The translations under genes were made by a program, and so were the position numbers. 64,000 bases of DNA from assembly GCF_049800915.1 (NCBI RefSeq), contig NZ_JBNAFY010000003.1:372001-436000 (forward strand). Direction: 5' to 3'. The first letter of the stretch is position 1, and each line of letters begins with the position of its first letter. The notes below the pieces were generated by a model that was not told the origin of the DNA, ran no database searches, and saw nothing but the letters and a program-made list of their open reading frames with translations. The DNA comes from Amaricoccus macauensis_A (lineage in GTDB: Bacteria; Pseudomonadota; Alphaproteobacteria; Rhodobacterales; Rhodobacteraceae). Positions 6,756 to 15,756 of the stretch are shown one piece after another.

Positions 6756-8246
6756 CTAATACGCGTTCGTGGTATCGAGGAGCTTCAGCGGCGTCATCGC
6801 AAGGATATAGAGGTCGAGCCAGATCGATCGATTCTCGATATAATAGAGGTCATGCTCCACCCGGCGCAGCAGCGTTTCCGGGTCGTCGATCTCGCCTCTC
6901 AGCCCGTTGATCTGCGCCCAGCCGGTCACACCCGGCGGCACGCGGTGCCGTGCGGCATAGCCGTCGACGATCTCCTCGAAAGCCTGCTGGCGCGAGGAAA
7001 TCGCGTTGACCGCATGGGGGCGCGGACCAACCAGCGAGAGATCGCCACGTAGCACATTGAAGAGCTGCGGCAGCTCGTCGATCGACCACTTGCGGATGAA
7101 GCGCCCCACCCGCGTCACGCGCGGATCGCCCTTGGTAACGATATTTCGGGCCTTCGGGTCCGACTTGTCCGCATACATCGAGCGGAACTTCCAGACCTCG
7201 ACCGGCTTGTGATTGTAGCCATCACGATACTGCTTGAAGATCACCGGACCCGGCGAGTCGAGCCGGATCGCGATGGCCGTAACCGCCATCACCGGCAGAA
7301 GCGGAACCGTCACCAGCGAGGTCAGGGCAATGTCGAGCGCCCGCTTCGCCAGCCGCTTTCCCCCCGAGAGCGGCCTGTCCGACACGTCGATGAGCCCCGG
7401 CTCGGTGATCGAAAGCCCCGACCGCCGCGGAAAGGTGAAATTGGCGCTGTAGCACGAGAGCCGCACGTCCACCGGCAGAACCCGGACCTCGTCGAGAATC
7501 TGCCGAATGCGGGCGTCCGCGTCGAGCGGAAGCGCCACGATCAGCATGTCGATTTCCGCGGTCCTGGCGAACTCAACCAGATCGGCCATGCGGCCGAGCT
7601 TCGGAACACCGCCCACAACCGGGGGAGAGCGTCCGTCATCGCGATCATCGAAAATACCGCAGATCCGGATGTCGTTTGCCGGGTTGGCAATCAGCCCGCG
7701 CACCAGCCGTGCCGCGTTCTCGCCGCCGCCCGCAACAACCGCTCGCCGCTCGGTGAGGCCGAAATCGAAGACCAGTCGAGCAATCGAGGAAACCAGCGCC
7801 CGCGCGGGCAGGATCGTCGCCACCAGGGAAACCAGCGCGGCCGAGAGAAAGGCCCCCGCCGCACCGGCCCAGACCCCGCCGATGGCGCCGAGAACAGCCA
7901 CCACGAGCCCCGCGAGGAACAGGGTTGCGGCACCGGCCACGAAATTTCTCAGCCGGAAGGGCTCGTATCCGCCGAACTGCGCGAGAAGGAGTGAGGTCAC
8001 CACCGCGCCCACGGTCGCAAGGCCCGCCGTGCGAAGCGCCGAGAACTCCCCGGCATGGGCCGCGAAATCGGCAAACCAGAGCGCCAGCCCGATCGCGAAG
8101 ATGTCGATCAGCCGTGCGGCAATCCCGAGGCTCGTTCCGGAAACGGATGGGCGCTTGAGCGCCATAGCAATCAGCTTGGCATCCTCGCCAAGCGCTCCGG
8201 GGTGCGGCGCAGCAGGCGGTTCGCTCTCGAGCGGCGTTATCTTCAT
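6756..8246 (-). CDS. polyprenyl glycosylphosphotransferase (WcaJ/ExoY type)
   Basis: Transfers a sugar-1-phosphate to undecaprenyl phosphate, the first step of exopolysaccharide or capsule assembly. The 496-residue protein has four N-terminal membrane segments (about residues 45-160), a Rossmann-like cytosolic region (VVAGGGENAARLVRGL), and a fifth hydrophobic segment before the catalytic bacterial sugar transferase domain. That domain carries VWKFRSM, DELPQLFNVLRGDLSLVGPRP and GVTGWAQINGLRG. The ATG at 8246 was chosen; an in-frame GTG at 8288 would add 14 residues. No other polysaccharide genes are adjacent; a glycosyltransferase lies at 16.7 kb. Confidence 0.9.
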   Translation of the reverse strand: MKITPLESEPPAAPHPGALGEDAKLIAMALKRPSVSGTSLGIAARLIDIFAIGLALWFADFAAHAGEFSALRTAGLATVGAVVTSLLLAQFGGYEPFRLRNFVAGAATLFLAGLVVAVLGAIGGVWAGAAGAFLSAALVSLVATILPARALVSSIARLVFDFGLTERRAVVAGGGENAARLVRGLIANPANDIRICGIFDDRDDGRSPPVVGGVPKLGRMADLVEFARTAEIDMLIVALPLDADARIRQILDEVRVLPVDVRLSCYSANFTFPRRSGLSITEPGLIDVSDRPLSGGKRLAKRALDIALTSLVTVPLLPVMAVTAIAIRLDSPGPVIFKQYRDGYNHKPVEVWKFRSMYADKSDPKARNIVTKGDPRVTRVGRFIRKWSIDELPQLFNVLRGDLSLVGPRPHAVNAISSRQQAFEEIVDGYAARHRVPPGVTGWAQINGLRGEIDDPETLLRRVEHDLYYIENRSIWLDLYILAMTPLKLLDTTNAY

Positions 8247-8367
8247 GGGTCTACCCGGCAGATCGGACGTCAGCGTCTTGCGCCGCACAGTCTGCCGGGC
8301 AGGTTAACATTTGGCTTAGATCACGCCGGCGCTGCCCCCTATGAGGTCACCGCCGGGACGCATGAGA

Positions 8368-9333
8368 TCACTCGGCGGCGGATGCAGCCAGTACGTCCTG
8401 TTCCGCCAGGAAACGCTCGGCCTCAAGGGCGGCCATGCACCCCATGCCAGCCGACGTGACGGCCTGGCGGAAGATGTGATCGGTAATGTCCCCTGCCGCG
8501 AAAACGCCCGGAATATCCGTCGCCGTCGAACCGGGGCGCGTCGCGACATACCCGCCGTGATGCAACTCGAGCTGACCCGCGACCAGTTCGGAGGAGGGCG
8601 CATGTCCGATGGCGATGAAAACGCCCGCGCAAGCCACGTCACGCTCCGCCCCGCTGTGGACATCGCGCAGGCGCACACCCGTCACGCCGCGCGGGTTCTC
8701 GTCCCCCAGCACCTCGTCGAGCACGTGGTTCCAGATGACTTCCACCTTCGGGTTCTTGGCCAGCCGGTCCTGCAGGATGCGCTCGGCGCGGAACTCGTCG
8801 CGACGATGCACGACCGTAACCTTGGAGGCGAAATTGGTGAGGAACAGGGCTTCCTCGACCGCGGTGTTGCCGCCGCCGATCACCACGACCTCCTTGCCCC
8901 GGTAGAAGAATCCATCACAGGTCGCGCAGGCCGAGACGCCGAAACCCTTGAACTTCTCTTCCGAGGGCAGCCCCAGCCAGCGGGCCTGGGCGCCGGTCGC
9001 GAGCACAACGGCATCTGCCGTATAGACGTCGCCCCCATCGCCCACCGCGCGGAAGGGTCGGCTCGAAAGATCGAGGCTCGCGATATGATCCGAGATGATC
9101 TCGGTTCCGGTCGCCTGCGCATGAGCTTCCATGCGGGTCATGAGGTCCGGCCCCTGAACCTCCACGTCGCCCGGCCAATTCTCGACTTCCGTCGTGATCG
9201 TCAGCTGACCGCCCGGCTGAATGCCCTGAACGAGGATCGGCTCCAGCATGGCGCGCGCACCATAGACCGCCGCGGTGTAGCCCGCAGGACCCGACCCGAT
9301 AATGAGAAGCCTTGTGTGCCGCTGGTTGCCCAT
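8368..9333 (-). CDS. trxB: thioredoxin-disulfide reductase
   Basis: FAD enzyme that reduces thioredoxin with NADPH in the cytosol. At 321 residues it is full length. The FAD site LLIIGSGPAGYTAAVYGARA is at the N-terminus, the redox-active CATC follows in VSACATCDGFFYRGKEV near residue 140, the NADPH site VVIGGGNTAVEEALFLT comes next, and the C-terminal FAD motif is VFAAGDITDHIFRQAVTSAG. The start at 9333 has a GGAAGGG ribosome site; the frame is open upstream but those residues are not family-like. It is divergent from an Lrp-type regulator, sharing a 173-bp intergenic region. Confidence 0.96.
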   Translation of the reverse strand: MGNQRHTRLLIIGSGPAGYTAAVYGARAMLEPILVQGIQPGGQLTITTEVENWPGDVEVQGPDLMTRMEAHAQATGTEIISDHIASLDLSSRPFRAVGDGGDVYTADAVVLATGAQARWLGLPSEEKFKGFGVSACATCDGFFYRGKEVVVIGGGNTAVEEALFLTNFASKVTVVHRRDEFRAERILQDRLAKNPKVEVIWNHVLDEVLGDENPRGVTGVRLRDVHSGAERDVACAGVFIAIGHAPSSELVAGQLELHHGGYVATRPGSTATDIPGVFAAGDITDHIFRQAVTSAGMGCMAALEAERFLAEQDVLAASAAE

Positions 9334-9432
9334 GCCATACCCTTCCACTCGATTGCGCGGCCTATATAGGTGCCTTGCGATGCAGTGTGAAGCTCCGCCC
9401 GATGTGAGACAGGGCTTTACAAGACAGCACCC

Positions 9433-9452
9433 AATTGCGAAAGATAATTGCG
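9433..9452. promoter_or_regulatory. direct repeat in trxB/lrp intergenic region
   Basis: Two copies of AATTGCG start 13 bp apart (9433 and 9446) in the AT-rich part of the divergent promoter region, 55 bp before the Lrp-type gene. It could be an autoregulatory site, but the motif is short and no half-site symmetry was found. Confidence 0.3.
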
Positions 9453-9506
9453 TAACAGCCCGTCGCGACAGAATGATCGGGCGCATTCCAATGGACTCAC
9501 GCCGCC

Positions 9507-10007
9507 ATGCCCACATTCAAGCTGGACCCCATCGATCGGAAAATCCTTGCGGAGCTTCAGGCTGACGGGCGAATGACCAACGTCGAGCTGTCCCGCCGCG
9601 TCGGAATCTCCGCGCCTCCTTGTCTCCGACGGGTGCGCACGCTTGAGGAACAGGGCTTCATCCGCGGCTACCACGCCGATATCGACGCCCGCGAACTGGG
9701 TTTCGAGGTGCAGGTCTTCGCCATGGTGGGGCTTTCGAGCCAGGCCGAATCGGACCTTTCCGCCTTCGAGAACCGTGCCCGAAGCTGGCCGCTGGTCCGC
9801 GAATGCCACATGCTCAATGGCGAGATCGACTTCATCCTGAAATGCGTGGCCCCCGATCTCACCACGTTCCAGAATTTCCTGACCCAGGACCTGACCGCCG
9901 CGCCCAACGTGGCAAGCGTCAAGACGAGCCTGGTGATCCGCTGCGCCAAGGACACGCCCGGTGTGCCCTTCGAGGTCTACGAGGCCCGCATCTCCGCAGA
10001 CGAGTGA
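9507..10007 (+). CDS. Lrp/AsnC-family transcriptional regulator
   Basis: DNA-binding regulator responding to small molecules, often amino acids. The 166 residues contain the AsnC helix-turn-helix at about 7-55 (LDPIDRKILAELQADGRMTN then VELSRRVGISAPPCLRRVRTLEEQG) and the RAM ligand-binding domain (VRECHMLNGEIDFILKCVAPDL). It is divergent to trxB. The target genes are not evident; the LysE-type exporter at 10.3 kb is on the opposite strand 304 bp away, and regulators of this type often control such exporters, but this is only a suggestion. Confidence 0.92.
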   Translation: MPTFKLDPIDRKILAELQADGRMTNVELSRRVGISAPPCLRRVRTLEEQGFIRGYHADIDARELGFEVQVFAMVGLSSQAESDLSAFENRARSWPLVRECHMLNGEIDFILKCVAPDLTTFQNFLTQDLTAAPNVASVKTSLVIRCAKDTPGVPFEVYEARISADE

Positions 10008-10311
10008 GGCCCACCTCTCATCCATCTTGGGCTTAGAGCAGAAATTGCCGAGGCCGGGCCGGCGGCGGACCGGGGGTTGGCGCACCTCCGCCTGTTCGAC
10101 GCAGTTTGTGGCAACCATACCGCCTAGACCGTCAGTATTCCCCGCATCAACGATGCGCCAGCCTGCCGGACGGGCCGTCGCAGGCACGGCGCCTTCGGCT
10201 TGTCCCGTGCCCATGTTCCTCAGCACAAATGGCGAGACCCGGCGAACGCCGGCACCCCGCCCATTGAGCCCCCCTTCAGTCGGACGATCATTCCAACTGG
10301 GGCGATTTCGC
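10008..10311. other. intergenic region with a REP-like hairpin
   Basis: Gap between the convergent lrp and lysE genes. No credible gene. It contains a palindromic element at 10177-10211 that resembles the long repeats at 19.6-20.0 kb. The rest is GC-rich without clear structure. Confidence 0.6.
10177..10211 (+). repeat. REP-like palindromic element
   Basis: After GTCGCAGG comes a hairpin with outer stem GGCACGG/CCGTGCC (10183-10211) and an inner GCC-TTC-GGC. The same order (GTCGCAGG, GGCCCGG, CTTGTT, CCGGGCC) occurs in the arm at 19905-19958, with compensating base changes in the stem. This suggests a dispersed structured repeat. Confidence 0.45.
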
Positions 10312-10929
10312 TCAGTGGCTCGCGACCCAGCCCGCCGCACCGGACATGGTCAGCGCTGCACCGCGATTGACCGCGCGAACCCGTCCGGGAGCCGTCAGGA
10401 ACCGCCGAGCCCGTTCGGCCAGCATGATGTAGACCGAGAAGACGACCGCCAGCACCGCCGCAACCACTGCGCAAAGCTCAAGGTAGCCCGCGATGCCGAT
10501 CTTCTCGAGATCGATGATCGAGGGCAGAAGCGCGAGATAGAAGATCATCACCTTCGGGTTCCCCATGGTCAGCGAGAACCCGGCAAAAAGCAGGCTGCGA
10601 CGCGATGCATTCGGGGCACCGGGCGCCCCCAGCGTGCCGCCATCCGCCGGCGCATTCCACATCTTCCACGCCAGCCACAGCAGGTAGGCGATCCCCACCC
10701 ACTTGATGCCCAGAAAGAGCAGGTGAAATGTCTGCGCAATCACGGCCAGACCACCCACAGCGAACCCGAGCCACACCAGATCCGCGAGGCAGGCGCCCAT
10801 GGCAAAGGCGGCCGCACCGCGCGCACCCCGACCGATCACCCGGGCAATCAGCGCAATGATGCCCGGCCCTGGAGCGGCGGCAGCAAGAAAGAGGGCGAGC
10901 CCGAAGACGGCGAGAGACTGAATATCCAT
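10312..10929 (-). CDS. LysE/RhtB-family translocator
   Basis: Inner-membrane exporter of amino acids or derivatives, 205 residues with about six hydrophobic segments. Typical features are the N-terminal FLAAAAPGPGIIALIARVIGRG and the central LLFAGFSLTMGNPKVMIFYLALLPSI. It starts 12 bp downstream of the dacB stop on the same strand and is probably cotranscribed with it, though no functional link is obvious. The substrate is unknown. It is more RhtB-like than the ArgO-like gene at 3 kb. Confidence 0.88.
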   Translation of the reverse strand: MDIQSLAVFGLALFLAAAAPGPGIIALIARVIGRGARGAAAFAMGACLADLVWLGFAVGGLAVIAQTFHLLFLGIKWVGIAYLLWLAWKMWNAPADGGTLGAPGAPNASRRSLLFAGFSLTMGNPKVMIFYLALLPSIIDLEKIGIAGYLELCAVVAAVLAVVFSVYIMLAERARRFLTAPGRVRAVNRGAALTMSGAAGWVASH

Positions 10930-10941
10930 GACACCCGCTCC

Positions 10942-12417
10942 CTAGCCGGGACGAGCACGCGGGCGCAAGTGCGGCTTTGGGAGGTAGTCGCGGACCCATT
11001 CGCTCAGGATCTCGCGCTGGAAACCTCGAGCGCGGCCCGCCCACCCACGCGATCCCGGCGGGGCTTCCGGCGCGGGCTGCGGGATTGCCGCGCGCCGGTC
11101 GAGATCGGCGGAGTAGATCGCGAAGGCAAGCCGCCGATCCGTGGTTTGCAAATAGCCCGCAAGCCCGCCGGCGAAGTAGAGCGTGCCGGTCTTGGCCACC
11201 GCCTCCACATGCGAAGCCTGAATGGGCCGGCCCTCCTCGTCCGTCAGGACCTGCGCGCGAAGTAGCTCCGGCAGGTCGCCGTCCGCTTCCGCATCCAGGA
11301 CCCGCACCGTCTCCGCCGCCGACCAGCGCGATCGGTCCGACAGCCCGGAATGGTCGGTGAAATCCGCCGTTTCGAGGCCATATCGCTCCCGCGCCCAGGC
11401 CGTCATTCCAGAGGCCGAGTCCGCAAGCGTCGCCGGTGCCAGTCCGCGCGCCTTGCTCGCATGAAGCCCGACGATCTCGGCCGTGAGATTTGTCGAATAG
11501 CGCAACATGCCCTTGAGAATATCCCTCAGCTGCCAGCTTTCATGAGCCGCGATTGTCGCGCCCTCCGGTGCCTCCGCGACAATCTCCGCGTCCGGCAACG
11601 TGATGCCGCGCTCAGCGCAAAGCTTGCGAAACACCTCGCCTGCATGGACGGAGGGCTGCCGCACCGGAAGCCACAAGCCACCCCGCCCCTTCATCCGCGG
11701 CCCCGGCAGCGTCCAGATCTCGCGCATGTCCTGCATCCGATGGACCGGCGGAGGCGCCGAGCCAAGCTCACCGCCGATCCCCGCGATCGCGACCCGGAAA
11801 TCCTGTCCGGGCGCCACGAAGCGGAACCGCGGCTTGCCCTCGCCCGGCTCCCATTCCACACGCACCCGGTTGAAGTTAAGGTTCAGCCCCGAAATCGCCG
11901 GGTTGTAGCCGACGTGCAGCGGTTGCGTCGCGTCAACCTGGGCGATGAAGGGCAACGCCCCATCCGCCACCAGGAACGACCCCTCGATCTTCGTCAGCCC
12001 GGTCTCGGCGAGGCTGGTCGCAAGGCCGCGCAGCGCGTTCGCATCGAGAACCGGATCGCCGCCGCCCACCAGCACCAACCCGCCCCGAAGCGTATCGCCC
12101 TCAATGGCCCCGAGCGCGCGCAATTCCGTCCGGAACCGGTGCGACGGGCCCAGCGCATCGAGCGCATAAAGCGTCGTCATCACCTTCAGCACGGACGCAG
12201 GCGGCAAGCTCCGCTCCGGCGCGAGCGCATCCAGGAACGCAGGTGTCCCCACCTCCCGCAGCGCCACGGAGGAGAGATCCCCGAGCCCAAAGCGCGCCGC
12301 ACGCGCCGAAGCATCGGAGCAAACCGGCCCCGCCCGAAAAGCGCACAGCCCGACCGCTCCCAATCCGGCCAGGGCCTGACGGCGGGTAAGCAGGGGAGCG
12401 GGGCGGAGATGGCTCAT
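10942..12417 (-). CDS. dacB: D-alanyl-D-alanine carboxypeptidase/endopeptidase (PBP4)
   Basis: Periplasmic class C low-molecular-weight penicillin-binding protein that trims or cleaves peptidoglycan crosslinks. The 491-residue product has all three active-site motifs: SVLK (SxxK) in LPPASVLKVMTTLYAL near residue 75, STN (SxN) in RYSTNLTAEI, and KTG in AVAKTGTLYFAGGLAGYL. The N-terminus has a twin-arginine-like leader, TRRQALAGLGAVGLCAF, so export may use Tat. ATG at 12417 was preferred over an upstream ATG at 12450 because the leader then begins with a short basic region. It precedes the LysE-type gene by 12 bp. Confidence 0.93.
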   Translation of the reverse strand: MSHLRPAPLLTRRQALAGLGAVGLCAFRAGPVCSDASARAARFGLGDLSSVALREVGTPAFLDALAPERSLPPASVLKVMTTLYALDALGPSHRFRTELRALGAIEGDTLRGGLVLVGGGDPVLDANALRGLATSLAETGLTKIEGSFLVADGALPFIAQVDATQPLHVGYNPAISGLNLNFNRVRVEWEPGEGKPRFRFVAPGQDFRVAIAGIGGELGSAPPPVHRMQDMREIWTLPGPRMKGRGGLWLPVRQPSVHAGEVFRKLCAERGITLPDAEIVAEAPEGATIAAHESWQLRDILKGMLRYSTNLTAEIVGLHASKARGLAPATLADSASGMTAWARERYGLETADFTDHSGLSDRSRWSAAETVRVLDAEADGDLPELLRAQVLTDEEGRPIQASHVEAVAKTGTLYFAGGLAGYLQTTDRRLAFAIYSADLDRRAAIPQPAPEAPPGSRGWAGRARGFQREILSEWVRDYLPKPHLRPRARPG

Positions 12418-12500
12418 GGCCCACAGTATGCGCCCCACCCGGCTCGCCAATCAAGCGATCAGTTCACCGGGAGAACACACGTTAAAGGTGTATCACGCGC

Positions 12501-13427
12501 TCAGCAGTCGGCGTTGATGCTGATCGCGCTGTCGGACATGCCCGTCAAGGTGACCGCACAACCATCTGCATCGGCCGATTCCCCGACCGCCAGCACCGTC
12601 GTATCGGTGCCGTTGATGGCCAGCCGCGCCGTGCCGGCGGAGGCGTCGAACTGGCTGAGGAACACCTTCACGGCACCGTCTCCGAAACTGGCGACCCGCG
12701 ACACCTGAAGCTCGGTTCCCTCTCCGAGACCCGGCGGCTCCGAGGAAGCCGCTTGATCCCCCGATCCGCCGTCGCAGACCGCGTCGATCATGGCCGAGGG
12801 GGGCTGGATCGCCGTCAGCGTGATGTCGCAGCCACCAGAGGAAACGGGCCTGCCGAGGGAAATGGTCTGGACCCCGGTGCCGTCGATGGCGATCCGCGCC
12901 GACTGGTTGTCCTGGCTCACCGCCGAGAGGAAGATCCGCGCGGCCCCCTCACCGATGATCAGGGTCTCGCCGGGCCTGACGAGTTCGCCGGAAACGTCTT
13001 CACCCGTCGTCTCCTCTACTCGAAAAGCCGCGATCTGGCTCGAAAGCCCGCTGAACTGCTCGGAAATCCGGCCGCTCAGATCATTCGATAGCCCCGAAAC
13101 GGTCTCGTTCAACTCGCTCGAAAGTCCCGAAACCGCACCCGACACCGACGAGCCGATCTCCCCGATCCTGCTCTGAAGCTCGGCAACCATTTCCGAATGT
13201 TCCCCGACCCCGGAGCCGATCGAACTCACCTCCTCGGAGAGCGAGGCGAAATTCCCCTCGAGCCCGTCGATCTTCTCGCTCAGGGCGGTCATCTGCCCCG
13301 CGAGTTCCTCTTGCATCCGCGCGCGGTCCTCCTCACCGGAATCCCCCGACCCGCCGAGCACAAGGCCCAGGAGCAGCCCGACGACCGCGCCCCCTGCACC
13401 GACGGCAATTGTTCCGCTAGTCTTCAT
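12501..13427 (-). CDS. membrane-anchored coiled-coil protein with duplicated Cys domain (unknown)
   Basis: Not assigned to a family. The 308 residues begin with one hydrophobic glycine-rich helix (about 6-26) and then a Ser/Glu-rich coiled coil (about 30-135) with repeated short units such as SGLSSEL and SGLSNDL. The C-terminal half holds two copies of a ~60-residue domain. One runs from GEGAARIFLSAV to DAVC, the other from GDGAVKVFLSQF to NADC. Each has two cysteines at matching places, which suggests one disulfide per copy and a periplasmic location. The start is preceded by GGGAGG. It is a single gene on this strand. Confidence 0.8.
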   Translation of the reverse strand: MKTSGTIAVGAGGAVVGLLLGLVLGGSGDSGEEDRARMQEELAGQMTALSEKIDGLEGNFASLSEEVSSIGSGVGEHSEMVAELQSRIGEIGSSVSGAVSGLSSELNETVSGLSNDLSGRISEQFSGLSSQIAAFRVEETTGEDVSGELVRPGETLIIGEGAARIFLSAVSQDNQSARIAIDGTGVQTISLGRPVSSGGCDITLTAIQPPSAMIDAVCDGGSGDQAASSEPPGLGEGTELQVSRVASFGDGAVKVFLSQFDASAGTARLAINGTDTTVLAVGESADADGCAVTLTGMSDSAISINADC

Positions 13428-13612
13428 GCTTTCCTCCCAGATCAGCCCTTTGTCCCGGCCTGGTTCATCTGCCGGTTATCAGCGCTCAGCCACCTCCCCC
13501 CCACCCGCGAAGAGACATGCCCGGCGCTTGATAAAAGCATAGGTCACCGAGGCGCGTCCTGTCCATCGAGCGCAAAGTTGCAGTCATGAAGGCAAGAGGC
13601 GGGGCCGTGACC

Positions 13613-14215
13613 CTAACGCTGCCAGGCGCCCTGCTTCCGAAGGGCGGTCGAGGAAAGATCCAGCATCGGCCCGGTGACAAGCGTCCATATCGGAGGTTGC
13701 GCCAGCGCCAGCCCTGGCGCCTCGGCAGGCGACAGCCGGTAGCGCATGAAGCGCCGCGCCGCTGGCGAAAGACCTGCGGCCAGCTGCTCGCCCGGCCGGG
13801 CCAACACCCCCACGGGAACGCCCTGCAGGATCAGGTGCCAGTTGTCCCAGTGGTGAAAACTCCGCAGGTTGTCGGCCCCCATCAGCCAGACAAAATGCGC
13901 CTGCGGATACCGCGCCATGATCGCGGCAAGCGTCTCGGCTGTGTATCGCGTGCCGAGCCGCGCCTCGATGTCGGAGACATGCACGCGGGGATGATCCATG
14001 ATCTCGCGTGCCACTCCGATCCGCCGCGCCATGTCGGCGGGGGCATCGGTCTTGAGCGGATTGCCGGGGCTCACCAGCCACCAGATCGCATCCAGCCGGA
14101 AGACCTTGAGCGCCCAGCGCGTGATATGGACATGGCCCGCATGAGGCGGATCGAAGGACCCGCCCAGCAATCCGATCCGCATGCCTGCGGTCACGATCGG
14201 GTTTTCTCTATTCAC
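13613..14215 (-). CDS. nadD: nicotinate-nucleotide adenylyltransferase
   Basis: Makes nicotinate adenine dinucleotide from NaMN and ATP in NAD synthesis. The 200-residue protein has the nucleotidyltransferase motif GLLGGSFDPPHAGHVHI at the N-terminus, the central ADNLRSFHHW, and a C-terminal DLSSTALR corresponding to the ISSTxIR motif. The start is either GTG at 14215 with a GGGAG site or an internal ATG at 14182 (MRIGLLGG), which would be more typical of the fold; the longer form is listed. The rsfS/proA neighbours common elsewhere are absent. Confidence 0.93.
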   Translation of the reverse strand: MNRENPIVTAGMRIGLLGGSFDPPHAGHVHITRWALKVFRLDAIWWLVSPGNPLKTDAPADMARRIGVAREIMDHPRVHVSDIEARLGTRYTAETLAAIMARYPQAHFVWLMGADNLRSFHHWDNWHLILQGVPVGVLARPGEQLAAGLSPAARRFMRYRLSPAEAPGLALAQPPIWTLVTGPMLDLSSTALRKQGAWQR

Positions 14216-14594
14216 TCTCGCCCAACTCCCTGCCGGCTTCCTTCCATGCGGGAATGCCCGTCCAGTTTCAACAACCCAGTTTCGACAACCATTTGCGCGG
14301 AAGAATCACCGGGACCACCGCCGCAAGGGCACGATCGACTCAACCCAAGCACGACGCCCGATCAACGCAGCCTGGGAAAAGGGGCGATTCGATCGCAGCA
14401 ATCAGCTCTCGTTTCAGGAGAGGGATTGCCCGGTTCCGCGCCATGAGCGTGGCATCCGCGCAACAATCGCCACCAAAGCGCCCGCGGCCCGCCAGACCGT
14501 GTCATCCTCGACTTTCAATTGAACGTGAGCTCACTCAACCTCTTAACAAAAAATGAATGCCGGACCAGGTTCGGCCAATAAACAAGAGGCAGTG
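14216..14594. other. intergenic region between divergent nadD and ompA-like genes
   Basis: No credible gene. A 14-bp imperfect tandem repeat (CAGTTTCAACAACC then CAGTTTCGACAACC) lies at about 14265-14292. The last 80 bp before the OmpA-like gene are AT-rich and probably contain its promoter. Confidence 0.5.
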
Positions 14595-15524
14595 ATGAAG
14601 GAAAGAACCAGTCGCAAGCTGGCCTATCTGACCAATGTCGGAGCGGCGGTCTTGGCAGTAACAATCGGGATAGTGTTGTTTTACAACCATTCTCAATCAG
14701 GAGATGAGTCATCTTCGCAACAGGACGAGATGATGGCCGATGCGGCTGCACCGAGTGAGGGCGAAGAGGAAGCCCTGCTACTCGCAACCGCCATCGAGGA
14801 GGGCACGTTAGAGCTCGGCGAGATCGAGCGGCAGATCACCGAGAAATCCGTCCGCCTTCAGGAACTCGAGGATCTGATCGAGATCCGCAGTGTCGAACTT
14901 GAACGGATCGAAGTCCTCCTGGCCGAGAAAGGCATCGAGCTTCAGGAGGTTGTGGCCGCCCTGCGAACCGGCGACTACGACCAGCTGAGCGCGCTGGACG
15001 ACAAGATGCAGGCCTTTACCGATCCTTCGACGGACCCGGTCGAGGCCTCGCTCCAGACCGGGCTGCCGGAATCGGGCTCGGGCGCGGCAGATTTCAGCGT
15101 CGACATCCGCAAGATCGGCGAGATCATCCAGAAGGCACGCATCGAGGCCAACCCGGTGGCGAACTCCGAGACGGACCGCCTGCTGGTCGAGATCCACTTC
15201 GAGGTCGGATCGTCGGACCTGACCATCGGTGGCCAGACCCGCGCCATGGTGGCGGCCGAGACCGTCTCCGAGATGAAGCTCCAGGCCATCCGCATCGAAG
15301 CGCATAGCGATACGACCGGCCCGGCGGAGGTCAACGCCCGGCTTTCCGAGGCCCGCGCCAATTCGGTCGCGCGCATCTTCGCCGAGGCGGGCATCCCCGA
15401 AAGCGCCATCCAGGTCATCGCGGTGGGCGAGGATCCGGGCAGGCTTCCGGTCGCAACCCCCGATGGCACGCCCGAGCCGCTCAACAGGACCGTCGCCGTT
15501 TACCCCGTCGCCCTGACCAACTGA
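14595..15524 (+). CDS. OmpA-family protein with membrane anchor and coiled coil
   Basis: Likely peptidoglycan-binding envelope protein of 309 residues. One hydrophobic helix near residues 13-31 anchors it in the inner membrane, followed by a Glu-rich coiled coil (about 50-130). The C-terminal OmpA domain (about 200-305) has VEIHFEVGSSDLTIGG, IRIEAHSDTTGPAEVNARLSEARANSV and EPLNRTVAVYP, matching the NxxLSxxRAxxV and RR/NRTV landmarks. ATG at 14595 follows CAAGAGG; the frame is open 42 bp further up. The domain order resembles MotB-like or TolR-like stator proteins, but there is no motA neighbour. Confidence 0.85.
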   Translation: MKERTSRKLAYLTNVGAAVLAVTIGIVLFYNHSQSGDESSSQQDEMMADAAAPSEGEEEALLLATAIEEGTLELGEIERQITEKSVRLQELEDLIEIRSVELERIEVLLAEKGIELQEVVAALRTGDYDQLSALDDKMQAFTDPSTDPVEASLQTGLPESGSGAADFSVDIRKIGEIIQKARIEANPVANSETDRLLVEIHFEVGSSDLTIGGQTRAMVAAETVSEMKLQAIRIEAHSDTTGPAEVNARLSEARANSVARIFAEAGIPESAIQVIAVGEDPGRLPVATPDGTPEPLNRTVAVYPVALTN

Positions 15525-15756
15525 CTTCCGCGCCGCGAGCGGGCGAGACATGGGATCTCGCCCCCGCTCCGGCCCGGAAATCCACCGGAAACACCCCCAT
15601 CCGGCCCCGGAATCCGACTTGAACGGGATCCGGAAAAATTAAGCAAAGTTGAAGAAACAGGCCCTCCGCGTGCGAAACGTCACACCGGGGGAGCGCCATA
15701 TCCGCTATCGTGATTTTCAAGGAAATGACGATCCGACACGGTATGGAGACCCTGGA

